64,000 bases of DNA, taken from NCBI GenBank assembly GCA_001599915.1, contig BCIG01000003.1, forward strand, positions 496,001 through 560,000, written 5' to 3'. The translations under genes and the position numbers were made by a program. The notes below the pieces were generated by a model. The model saw only the letters and a list, made by a program, of their open reading frames with translations, made no database searches and was not told the origin of the DNA. Below are positions 51,307 to 61,537 of this stretch, piece after piece. Each line of letters opens with the position of its first letter. Within the stretch, counting starts at the first letter, position 1. This DNA comes from Symbiotaphrina buchneri. Lineage: Eukaryota; Ascomycota; Symbiotaphrinales; Symbiotaphrinaceae.

Positions 51307-53406
51307 ATGGAGCCGTCAAATACCAGAGTACAGACCGAACCAGAGGAACCGCGGTATCTCGAGTTCCCTCATCTTCCGGACGATGCTACACGGGACGGCA
51401 AACCAGTGCTAAACAAATATTCGACCTTTGCAACCAAAGATCATGATTTTCCCGGCGCCCAGGCAAGTTCCCTGAAGCGATTTGTTTCCAATTGGGGCTT
51501 CGCACTCTGCAAATGGAGCACCTTCTTATATTGAACGTCGGATAGGCAATGCTGTATGCAGCGGGCGTGCCATCTCGGGAAGCTATGAAGAATTGGCCTC
51601 ATGTGGGCATTGCCTCAGTGTGGTGGGAAGGAAACCCTTGCAAGTAGGTACAGCATCTGCCACCTTCAAGCACCTCACTAATGCCCTCGTAGTATGCACT
51701 GTGAGTACAGCAATGAGGCAGCAACCATCACCATTGGCGTTCTGTTTGCACAATATGAGCGGGGAATAACAGGACGGTAGTGCTGGACCTTGGAAAAGCC
51801 GTCAAAGAGGCAGTAGGAAAGCAAGAAATGCTAGGATGGCAGTACAACACCGTGGGCGTGTCGGATGCCATAACAATGGGTGGAGAAGGTATGGGAGAGC
51901 CACTGTTTGTGAGACTGCTTCGAGATCGAGGAACGGTAGCTAACCTGCATGCTCGCCCCAGGCATGCGGTTCTCCTTGCAAACCCGCGAAATCATCGCAG
52001 ACAGTATCGAGTCCGTCACATGCGCAGAGTACCACGATGCAAATATCACGATCCCCGGGTGTGACAAGAATATGCCCGGGTGTATCATGGCCATGGCCAG
52101 GCATAATCGACCCTCGCTCATGATCTACGGTGGTACGATACAGCCTGGCTACAGCAAAATCCTACGGAAACCCATCAATATCGTTACATGCTATGAAGCC
52201 CACGGAGCCTTTCTCTACAACAGCCTCAAAGCCCCAGATGACCCATCGAAAACCGGCTCTGAGATCATGGACGATATTGAACAGCATGCTTGCCCCGGCC
52301 CAGGTGCTTGTGGCGGAATGTACACTGCAAACACAATGGCCACGGCCATCGAAGCGCTGGGCCTATCTCTTCCCGGGTCTTCTTCAACTCCAGCCACATC
52401 TCCAGCGAAGATGCGGGAGTGCCACAAAGCTGCAGATGCAATTCGAATCTGCATGGAAAGGAACATCAAGCCGCGGGACCTTCTGACCAAGCGTTCATTT
52501 GAGAATGCCTTGACGATGACAATGGCGCTTGGTGGCTCTACCAATGGCGTTCTCCATCTCCTGGCCATGGCTAAGACAGCAGGCGTCGATCTGACGTTGG
52601 ACGACTTCCAGCGTGTCAGTGACAAGGTGCCTTTCATCGCCGACCTGGCGCCCAGCGGAAAGTACTACATGGCCGATCTGTACGAGATCGGCGGCATCCC
52701 GTCCGTGATGAAGCTCCTCGTAGCAGCCGGCCTGCTCGACGGCGGCATCCCCACGGTCACCGGTAAGACTCTGGCCGAGAACATCGAACGGTTCCCCTCG
52801 CTGCCGCAAGACCAAGCCATCATCCGCCCACTCGACAAGCCCATCAAAGCCACGGGCCACATCCAGATCCTGCGGGGCAACCTCGCACCCGACGGCGCCG
52901 TGGCGAAGATCACCGGCAAAGAAGGCGTACGCTTCACCGGCAAAGCGCGGGTCTTCAACAAAGAAGCCGGGCTCGACGCGGCGCTGAACGCGGGCGAGAT
53001 CAAACACGGCGAGAACCTGGTGCTGATCGTGCGCTACGAAGGGCCCAGGGGCGGGCCCGGCATGCCGGAGCAGCTCAAGGCCAGCGCGGCGCTGATGGGC
53101 GCGCAGCTGAAGAACGTCGCGCTGGTCACCGACGGCCGGTACTCCGGCGCCAGCCATGGCTTTATCGTCGGGCATGTCACGCCCGAGGCGGCGCTCGGTG
53201 GACCCATTGCAGTGGTCCGCGACGGGGATGTGGTCACGATCGATGCCGAGACCAATCAGATCTCCATGGATGTCTCGGATGAGGAGATCAGACAGCGCCT
53301 GGCCCAGTGGAAGCCACCCCGTATGCCCGCCACGAGAGGCGTGTTGGCGAAGTATGCGCGCTTGGTCGGGAGTGCGAGTGAAGGCGCAATGACGGATCTG
53401 TTCTGA
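51307..53406 (+). CDS. ILV3: Dihydroxy-acid dehydratase (IlvD/Ilv3 family)
   Basis: An Fe-S dehydratase for the third step of valine, leucine and isoleucine synthesis. Exons 51307-51462, 51546-51643, 51693-51700, 51781-51888 and 51962-53406 give 604 residues, all in phase. The first intron uses a GC donor (CAG|GCAAGT); the third exon is an 8-nt microexon (TATGCACT) that restores NPCNMHLLDLG. Cluster cysteines lie in GNPCNMH, IPGCDKNMPGC and ACPGPGACGGMYTANT. Other landmarks are VGVSDAITMGGEGMRFSLQ, VTDGRYSGASHGFIVGHV and the C-terminus near GASEGAMTDLF-like SASEGAMTDLF. The N-terminus (MEPSNTRVQTEPEEP...) is acidic and does not look like a mitochondrial presequence, unlike canonical Ilv3. It may therefore be a second, differently located paralogue; no biosynthetic cluster is visible nearby. 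Confidence 0.94.
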
Positions 53407-54676
53407 GGGGTTTCTGAATGTGGGCTGGCTGTGTGAGTCTCATTCAAAAGATCTGGTGAGCGAGTGTTCGAGTCTCCCACCCGAGGGGCTGAGGGTCGGG
53501 CTATATGGATCACCATGAGATGAAGCGGACAAAAAGTAAAAAGGCCATATAAGGAGAAGATCTGTCTATACGAAGTCCCAGACTTATATACACCCAAATA
53601 TATAAAACAGAAACCATCCCGTCCCCGTGCTGCTCACAGCTCGAGTATATGTACCTTATAAAAATCATATACGGTTCAAATCTCGTTCCAAACTTCCATC
53701 TACACTGCATCCCCATCCTTCGTTCAGATCTTGTTCCAAACGTTCCCTGTCCACTGCATCACCATACTTCTCACCGAACCCAAACCGACAATCGACCTCT
53801 TACCCCCCGGGGAAAACGAGACTATCCCCGCCCTCGTCTTCTCATCCATCGTGCGACTGGGTGGGGCTTTCTGGGGCTTTACGTCAATCATCATCATTAT
53901 CGTGATATATCATCATCCTCGTCGCTGTTCAGGATTAATCATTAAAGGCTACTATCACAGGCTCTTCAAGCGACTCTCTTACTAGAACACAAGCTAAAAG
54001 ACAACGAGCGAGCGTGGGTGTGCTTCATACGTTCCACCTCGGAATGACTTATTTATAAGGAGTGAGGAACCGATGTAATGTACCTCCATAGCTTGCAGAG
54101 GGAAAGCAGGACATGTGGACCTAGAAGCGGCAGGCCTGAGGGAGTCTCTTGAGGGAATGGTTTTCAAGATCAGGCAGGCAACGGCAAGCAACGTCTTTAA
54201 TACGCCTGTTAAGAGGGAGGACACCACCTACAAGCAAAGGAACTGTAGAGCGTAAACCACCGATTCAGCACACTCATCTTGGGACTCGTCAGTCTGGGAC
54301 GTCAACGTGGTTCTCCATGCTATGCCGATGCACAGACGAGCAAGCACCTTCACATGAAAAGAGATAAGAAGCATGCATGGTGAAACACAGAAGAAGCAAG
54401 CAATAAATCCACCTGGCCGAAGACCCCTCTGGTAAGTAAACCATAGTACGAGTACAGAAAGCAGGCAAGATCCCTGCACAAACCACCTAACCGCTACCCA
54501 TTACCCTGCGAAGGCCATTCGAAAACCCATTTCCTTCATAAACAACCCATTCCTTTCCTTGATAGGCCACCGCTCCATCCACAACAGAACAAAGTACCGA
54601 GTGATGAGACATCCCCGAAATCAGGGCTCAGGGAATCTGCAAAAAGGGAAGAAAGCGATAATCGAGTTCTGGAAGA
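53407..54676. other. Convergent gene-free stretch, about 1.3 kb
   Basis: Between the dehydratase (+) and the SANT gene (-). The plus-strand frames at 53627-53985 are short and show no family features. A direct repeat of CATCC/TTCGTTCAGATCTTGTTCCAAACG-like sequence (TCGTTCCAAACTTCCATCTACACTGCATC versus TTGTTCCAAACGTTCCCTGTCCACTGCATC) occurs at about 53682-53761, as two imperfect ~30-bp units. Nothing else is seen. Confidence 0.4.
53682..53762 (+). repeat. Imperfect direct repeat, two ~30-bp units
   Basis: Two related units, CTCGTTCCAAACTTCCATC...CACTGCATC (about 53682-53712) and CTTGTTCCAAACGTTCCC...CACTGCATC (about 53730-53762), are spaced about 50 bp apart in the gap after the dehydratase gene. 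It is probably a local tandem duplication. Confidence 0.6.
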
Positions 54677-55917
54677 CTAGTATTTTCCACCAAAGTGTTC
54701 CTTGGCGTATTGTTCGCATGCCTACAGATAAGCCGATCAGCATTTAGCTCTGCCGCATGTCCAGAGCTGCAACCCATGCACCGTGCTTTTATGCTTACCT
54801 TTGCAGGTTTCCCAACCTTCTGGCCAATAGCTTTCCATTTCGATTGCTCATAGTCCTGCAGTCATAGTTAGAGCTGTCCGAATGGCACTTACACCCAAGA
54901 GTGAATTTACCTTGATAGCGGCGAGGAGGGCGGCACTCTGGATCAACAGACTCGGTCAGTTTCGTCTATGCAAATGTGAAATTAAGAATGCCAACCTCGT
55001 CTTCTGCAAATTCTGCATAGTGCATGTCCTGAAGCCCCTCGTTAGTGTGACCGTGTGCATGCTAATCAGCTTCATCAATTCACCTTATACCAATGCTTCT
55101 TCACGCTTCCTTCAGTCCGATTTGGAAATGTCTAGGAAGAATGTCCATTAGCAAGGTTCACCTGCAGTCACCTGCCATTGGAGCCAACCTTTGCGATTTC
55201 GCTCCATGAATTGCCCGCGTCCCGCATTGTCTTCAACCGCTGCTCTTCAGCTGGTGTCCATGGGGTATTGGTTCTGCTCTTCTTGACCGCCGGGGTCCCC
55301 TGAGCGCTATCACCACCCGTCTCATTTGCGGCCCCTTCCACGGCGGAAGGAGTGCTAGTGGCCGCGGAATGTGCTTGAGACGTGCGCCGCTTCTTTGCAC
55401 TCTGTTGAGATGCTGACCCGGGCGCAGGCTGGACCGGCTGGGCGATCGGAGGTTGTTGCTGGAGCGCATGCGGATGTGGCTGGGAATGAGCCTGGGGATG
55501 CGCTTGGGAATGTGATTGAGAGAGCGAGGACGAATGCGCCTGGGAGTGCGCCTGATGTGGAGGTGGTGGAGGCGGGAAGGACAACGATGGGTCGGGGGGC
55601 GGATACGGTGCGTATTGTGGCGTTAACAATCCGGGCGGTGGATGTTGTGGATTTGGCGGCATAGGATGCCGACTATATGGAGAATTCAGGTTCGGTTTGA
55701 CGTTGCGTCTTGAATCTGGTGAGCCTCTGAAGTCGCGGTCAGTCGCGTGAGCCCATCAACTAGTAGTGGTGACATGCTGCCACCCTGGTCGTACAAAAGT
55801 CTCAACAGGGAAAACATGCTTTGCTGAGTCGCATTGGGGAATGACGATACCGCACAAGAGTCAATTGAAAAGAGAGTGAGTCCCCAATGGAAGAAGGTTT
55901 GGTACTCACGACATCAT
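54677..55917 (-). CDS. Double SANT/Myb-type DNA-binding protein (parent of the 34.6-35.0 kb copy)
   Basis: Exons are 55910-55917 (8 nt), 55189-55726, 55084-55131, 54996-55028, 54911-54937, 54799-54855 and 54677-54721, giving 251 residues in a consistent phase. The N-terminal ~130 residues are Pro/Gln/His-rich with a repeated QAHSQ/SQAHP pattern. SANT repeat 1 is NTPWTPAEEQRLKTMRDAG, NSWSEIAK and TFPNRTEGSVKKHWYK. SANT repeat 2 is AEDESAALLAAIKDYEQSK, WKAIGQKVGKPAK and ACEQYAKEHFGGKY. Helix-3 residues in both repeats support DNA binding. Two introns begin GTTGGC, an uncommon but valid donor, retained in the duplicate. The first-exon junction (ATG ATG TC) and the 183 nt first intron are inferred; a start at the ATG 55664 (MPPNPQHPPPG) is an alternative. 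Nuclear regulator, target unknown. Confidence 0.85.
54905..55295 (-). repeat. Duplicated segment (source copy) shared with about 34.6-35.0 kb
   Basis: This is the complete-gene counterpart of the segment at 34595-35025, in the same orientation. It is called the source because it lies in an intact seven-exon gene with both SANT repeats, whereas the other copy stops abruptly inside repeat 2. Confidence 0.9.
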
Positions 55918-58900
55918 GATAGGAGAAGGGAAAAAACAAAAACGCGATTGGGATGTGGTGGTGGTGCGGTTAGCACAGCGGCATAACGCGGCAGGGCGAC
56001 GATGATGGTTGGCGACGCACGATCACGTTTCTTCGTATCTTTTTGCTCTCCCCCGATGTAATTTTGGAACAAAAAGAATTCGAGAAAATGATCGGCCACT
56101 AACTCCCGCAACGACAATATCTGGAGTACATGGTACCAAAGTCTAAAGACGTGCGCAGAGGGGGATCGTAGCGGTACAAGCAGTGAGGTACCGGTACGCG
56201 TCGGGGTGGTGATGTGCAGAGGCAGCGAGAGCTGTCGGGGAGCGCAGGGTCTGGGGCAGGTACAGTACTTGTAGGAACACGAGAACGGACGAAGGGTGCG
56301 GGCGCGCGAAAGTGCAGGTACTGGAGGAGTCGCAGAGGGCAGAGAGAGACAAGAAGGAAGAGAGAAGAGGAAGTGCAGCGACCGTGGGCAGCTTTATGCA
56401 ACGGGGCGTACAGCGATGGTACCAGTGACAGCGACAACAAGCAGAGTGCGCGTACCTTAGCTGAGGATCGAGGTCCTGCTCCGAGTCATGATTATTGTTC
56501 TCTCCATCGTGGAAGCCACGCCCATCGTTCGGGAAAGCTAGCCAGGTCCCATCGTCATAATAGGCCGCCATCGCTGGTAAATAATAGTAGTTCCTTCACT
56601 TGCCCTCGGGCGCGACAAGAAGGGCCCCAGGTAGTGATCGGTTCTTGGTGGATGTAGTAAGGTGAAGGTGAGACCAGCCCAGGTGCAGATTTGCTGCTTG
56701 TGTAAGTCGCGCCGCCCGCACTGCTTGTCCTTGCCTCTTTGGCGTGTCCGGCCTCTGCCTCGCTCGCCTGTTCTTTTGCCCTTTGGATATCTGGCGCCAG
56801 GTGCTGCTGTAGGTAAGGCAGGTAAGATCAGGTAGCTTTCGGTAGGTACTGGATGTAGCTCCAGTCGCTCGGCCACCACACACAGCAGGGGGGCGACCTG
56901 CGGGTGAGGGGAAGAGAGATTATTGATTGTTAGGTTGGTCAAGGTAACCACAGACCACAGAAGGCTCGGGGATGGAGCTGTCTGTTTCTCTTCTTTTGGA
57001 CGGGTACAGGAGTACGAGGCGAAGAAGAGCGATGGCAAGAAGTACTCGAGTGACTTGGTACGAGAGCAGGGTCTATCCGATCTGCTCTTGTTTGGGCCAA
57101 AGGCGTATGATGTGTGAGACGTCAAGCGTCAAGCGCGCAAGAAAGGGCAAGGGGATGTGGGCCCGTACTCTCGTACTTTTTAACTTACTCCGTCGTCCTG
57201 GCACACACACACGCGCACACGCACCTGTTGCACACCAGAACAGGAAGGGGAAAAGGGTAAAAAAAAACAGCGAGGAAGTCAAAGGTAAGGTAAAGTAAAG
57301 TAAGGGTGACCAAACAAAAACAACGCTGGAGATAACAGCGCGTGCGCAGGCTCTTTCGAAGCAGCTTGAGACAAGAGACGAACGGAACCGGCCAACTTTG
57401 CACTTCGAAAAGTGCGGCTGCGGGGGCGGGTGGTGGTGCAACTCGCCGGCGTCGCGTCGAAATTTACACCATTACATACGGGAAGCTTGGCGCACCACAC
57501 CACACCAAGCTCGACCCGTGACCCCGTCCTCTCTCGCTACTACCAGCCCGTGGCTTTCTGGCCGAGCGTGGCTGGCTGGCGAGCTAGCTGGCAAGTCGCG
57601 AACTGTGCCCTACGGTAAGCATCTATGACTTCCAAGGTTACTAAGGTCTTTTATTATTACATTACCCACATAGCTGGACACGGGGCCATAGGAAGCATCA
57701 TGGATCGTCACCGAACAGGAAGGTTGTTAGGGCTGGGTTTTAGACTGATATGTTGTTGATTTTTCTTTTCTTTCTTGCAGGTTCCCTTACCTGATTACTT
57801 GTTTGGCAGCATCGGTGGCTCGTGTTCCGGCCTGCCGGCAACCTGTGTACGTACCTCGGTACTCATGTATCGACTGTCATCATCCGCCAATTGATCCACC
57901 TTATTGGTTCGCTAACCTTCCCAGATAAGGCTTGGGGACCAGTCGCCGTCGGAGCTGGGGGAAGGATGTGGCTAGGTGCCTTAGGTACCAGACTACCAGT
58001 AGAAGAAAGAAAGGCAAGCAGGAAGGGAAAGGAAAAGGGCAATTAGAGGAAGGCAAGGAAAAGGGAAAGGGAAGGGGAAGGGGACTACTGTACGGAGTAA
58101 ATGGGAACAACTGCGGGGTAACGGTACGTCGGGCGTGGGGAGGGCGCAGACGGTCCAAGTTTCAGCCCGTGAGGTACGCTTGGGTTCGTAACTCACAGAT
58201 GAAATACCTGAGGTACAGTACCAACCTATCTTCGTATCGGTACGAGCGAGTACCTGGACTTCCCCAGTTGAGTGACGAGGTAATGCAAATTGCGGCAGCT
58301 GTCACCCAGACGTTCTCGCGCTGGACCCTCCGTATTCCACTCGTACGGCTAAGTACCTTACTGTTCTCGGTGACCTCCACACAAAGTATTCCTAACCTCA
58401 AGGGGTTGAAGGTAGCGGACCTTAATGGGCGGATATTCGGCCCGCTAACATGGGTTTTGCGGAGGAGTACGAAGTACAGTACCTCAGAAAAAGAGTTTCG
58501 TTGCAGCCGCTTCAAGCTCACCCCGCGCTGTTCTTACTGTCGGTAGCTCGAATTTAGTGGGAAGAGGCGGCCCCAGCTTTGTGCTCCTGCAAATAGCTCG
58601 TCGAACGGATCGCGGCATGGTGCCTGCCATCTGCATCTCCTCAGCCAGTGATCTCTTCGTCTGCATCATCCCGCCCTCTACCCCAGTCTGCAACGTCATC
58701 CGGCGCCCGGTCGTGCCTCCTTCTGCCAATTCGGCGGGAGATGCACTTGGTCAACCACGGATAGTCTGGCAGCCTAGGGGAAAGGATCGAATATCACTCC
58801 TGTGCCGAGGTCCATATGCCAGGAACAAAACAGACGCAGCAGTCCACGAAAGGTAATGATGTTAAGGATGGTATCCTGATGCGCAGGAGGTAGCATAGGC

Positions 58901-59904
58901 AGTATTGATCTGTAATGCAAAGCAATAATAGATGATGCGGTGGCCCGCATTGCCGCACCGTTATGCGTGCGAGATGCCCTCGAGGATGCTTACGAAGCGT
59001 CATCATGCAGCAGAAGCCTGCACGACATGTGCTCCTCCCCTTCAACCAGTCACGTCGAACCTCAACCTCTCCCTTCTGGCTGTAACACCTGCCTTGGGAC
59101 ACTTGCATATAACTCTGGCGCACATTCAGGGCCTCAGATCGTGAAGATTATAGCCATCGACAGCATGATGCCAGTATGATGGAAGCTCCTGCAAGCTAAT
59201 GGCCTGGCGAGGGATGAGGCGTGTATCATGTGGCCCGGATCCACGCGCTCATATTCAGCCCAACGCAAGCCAGAGCCACCAGTGACTACCTAGACCACAG
59301 CACTCGGCAACTCTAAATACGGCATCACATCGAGAAATGCGAGCTCACTGGGATCCATGAAGAGATAGTCATGAGTCCGATTTCCTGGGGGCCTGAATTG
59401 GCAGCTCAAACTGGTGGTCATCGAAAATTCTGTAAATCGACGCCGGTACAATATCCCCGGGGTGCAGATATTCCTCGCATTCTCATCATGTCCGCACAGT
59501 AGTGCAACAATTTATTCTTTTTAATCAATCCGTGGATAAGTCCATGGCCCAGATGTACTAGGAGCCTGCAAAGCCCGTAACGGTACCCAGGGCATGCCAA
59601 TACACTCTTTCAGTAACGACAAGGAGCCACGCATGCAGCTGCAATTTTACGAATATGCAGGAGTGTTATTGTCAAAGTGTAGGTGTTTGCTGAAGGCTTG
59701 AAGAACTCGAATCTCTTTCTATATCATGGGCCCGGATCGGAACAATTGCTACGCCGATATGACGGAAACAGCCAAGTCCTGATTGGACGGAACCAGGAGA
59801 AGGATCATGCAACGGCTGACTAAGCTGGCACCTCACCTCCTCGAAACATCACGCCAGCCTCTGAACAACGACGACAGCGCGCACAATCATCAATTGAGCC
59901 CACC
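55918..59904. other. Gene-free stretch of about 4 kb, rich in GTAC words and low-complexity tracts
   Basis: This is the largest unannotated region. No frame on either strand carries family-like sequence; the longer ones (for example 56538-57125 minus, 57932-58546 plus) are compositionally biased and lack good starts. GTAC-centred words recur at about 56125-56455, 57000-57180 and 57840-58490 (GGTACC, CAGTACC, GAGTACG, GGTACAGTACC). A purine-rich tract fills about 58001-58083. It may be an extended regulatory region or long leader of the SANT gene and of COX4, or hold a non-coding transcript; the sequence alone does not tell. Confidence 0.45.
58001..58083 (+). repeat. Polypurine tract, about 80 nt
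   Basis: An almost unbroken A/G run made of GGAAAGG/AAGGGAAAGG-type words, with a few C/T interruptions. It is a mirror-repeat-like sequence able in principle to form triplex DNA. It lies within the 4 kb gene-free region. Confidence 0.75.
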
Positions 59905-60880
59905 ATGTTCCTTCAACGCTCCTCCGCAGCCCTCGCCCGGCGAGCGGCATTCAGCCCCGTTGTGAGGCGGTCATTCGCCACGTCGTTCGTGCGCCGTACG
60001 TTGCCCAGCGCCATCCGGTCACGATTGAAGATTCGGGAGAACTTTGCTGATGGATTCAACTAGGAAATGTCCCTGCCGCTGGTGAGACGGACAAGAAAGT
60101 CAAGACATTCTCTGGTAATTCCTCATTCTAGGCGGACCGAGAAATCCGGCCAGGAGAACTGCGGTTGCTGATGATCGTGCTTGCAATGCAGAGATCAAAA
60201 GCGAGGAGGATCTTATTCCCCCGGGAGCTGCTCCGGGTACCGTGCCCACCGATATGGAACAGGCGACCGGTCTTGAGCGTCTTGAGATCCTTGGAAAGGT
60301 CGAGGGTGTTGACATTTTCGACATGAAGCCTCTGGATGCGTCCCGCCTGGGTAGGTCTTCCACCCAATGACTCGTCTACTTGCCCGTCGGGCTGCGAATA
60401 ATATGCTGACGATCCTTCTCTGCAGGGACACTTCAGGACCCCATCATCGTGAAGTCCTTCGGTGACGAACAATACGCCGGCTGTACCGGTTTCCCCGCAG
60501 ACTCTCACGTCACCATCTGGCTCACCGTGAGTGGCTACATCCTATATCCTGTTTCAGAGGGATTTCTTGTACCCAGGAAGCTGACCACAACGGGTATACA
60601 GATGTCTCGAGACCGTCCCATCTCCCGCTGTCCTGAGTGCGGAAATGTGTTGAAGATGGACTACGTCGGGCCCCCTGATGACGCCCACGGCCACGACCAC
60701 AGCGAACACCGTGAGTGGACTACACCCTGCGAGAGCCCAACTTGTAGACTCGCTGCCCTGGGGTTACCTTGTTAGCTGACAGACAAAAACCTTGTAGATG
60801 GTGACGGCCACCACAACTACGTCGAGCCCAAGACCTTCGCCGACTACGTGAAGCCGGAGTACCGTGGAGGCAACTTGTAG
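59905..60880 (+). CDS. COX4: Cytochrome c oxidase subunit Vb (yeast Cox4)
   Basis: A nuclear-encoded, zinc-binding subunit of mitochondrial complex IV facing the matrix. Six exons, 59905-59995, 60064-60114, 60192-60350, 60426-60526, 60602-60710 and 60798-60880, give 197 residues. The presequence is MFLQRSSAALARRAAFSPVV-RRSFATSFVRR, basic and acid-free. The mature part includes EIKSEEDLIPPGAAPGTVPTDMEQATGLER, then GTLQDPIIVKSFGDEQYAGC and SRCPECGNVLKMDYVGP with zinc-ligand cysteines (C of YAGCTG and CPEC). The tail is His-rich (DDAHGHDHSEHHGDGHHNYVEP) and ends FADYVKPEYRGGNL. All introns are GT-AG. Expected to be targeted to the inner membrane. Confidence 0.96.
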
Positions 60881-61537
60881 ATACATCATTTGAATATTGG
60901 CGCGGTGCGGAGGAGCCGTGTGGCAAATGTAGCAATAGAATCAAGTTTTTTCTGCTATTTGTGCAGACCAGCCTATAGATCTGAATATGCAACCTACTGC
61001 CAGAAATGACAGACATATCTTCAGCCGGCACACTGAAACTATTTTGACAGGGATCAGATTGCATCGCCGCTCTATACCATTGGGATCGTATCGTCTATCG
61101 TTGCTCGTACCTGTATTGGTGCCTATGATCGTATCTATGATGTATCTGTGACTGAGCATAGCTGTAATCGGTACCTGTGGTCGTATCAGTGATGGTTTTT
61201 GAAAAGGCATCGCGTTTCAGATCATGACTACGAGTATATCTGCGATCATAGCAGCGATCGTACCTGCGGATCGAATCGGTGATTAGATCTCACATACTGA
61301 TCAGGCTGTCTACATTGGCCAATAATGTTGTGTGCAGTTAATCCTGATCGGCTACAGTCACGTCGACTGGATATATGCAGCGTCTCTGGATCTTATGTTA
61401 CTAATTTGTATTGCTGCATCGCTTTGAAAAACGAGCACGGCCCGAGACTCCTGTCCTAAAATACATGTTGGTAGAAGAACGCCGTCCAATTATCAGACCT
61501 CGAAAAACCACGCGCTGTCCATCGCTACTTTGCGTAA
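60881..61537. other. Convergent 3' region with degenerate GATCGTA repeats
   Basis: 657 bp between COX4 (+) and PRP8 (-). Between about 61080 and 61280 the words GATCGTAT, TCGTACCTG, AATCGGTACCTG and AATCGGTGAT recur in imperfect register. No gene is present. Confidence 0.45.
61080..61285. repeat. Degenerate short repeats built on (G)ATCGTA / TCGTACCTG words
   Basis: At least eight related words are seen by eye: GGATCGTATCG, CTCGTACCTG, TGATCGTATC, AATCGGTACCTG, GGTCGTATCAG, GCGATCATAG, GCGATCGTACCTG and GGATCGAATCGG. Spacing is irregular (roughly 20-40 bp), so it is an old or diverged tandem array rather than a clean satellite. Confidence 0.5.

Noticed and set aside
56538-57125. 195-codon minus-strand frame upstream of the SANT gene
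   Set aside because: Composition is biased (Ser/Arg/Pro), there is no conserved motif, and other long overlapping frames exist on both strands as expected for GC-rich non-coding DNA.
57932-58546. 204-codon plus-strand frame
   Set aside because: It runs through the polypurine tract (Lys/Gly/Arg-rich translation) and shows no family-like sequence.
58484-58729. 81-codon minus-strand frame (MAEGGTTGRRMTLQ...)
   Set aside because: Short, Met/Gly/Thr-rich, without support from splicing or homology memory.
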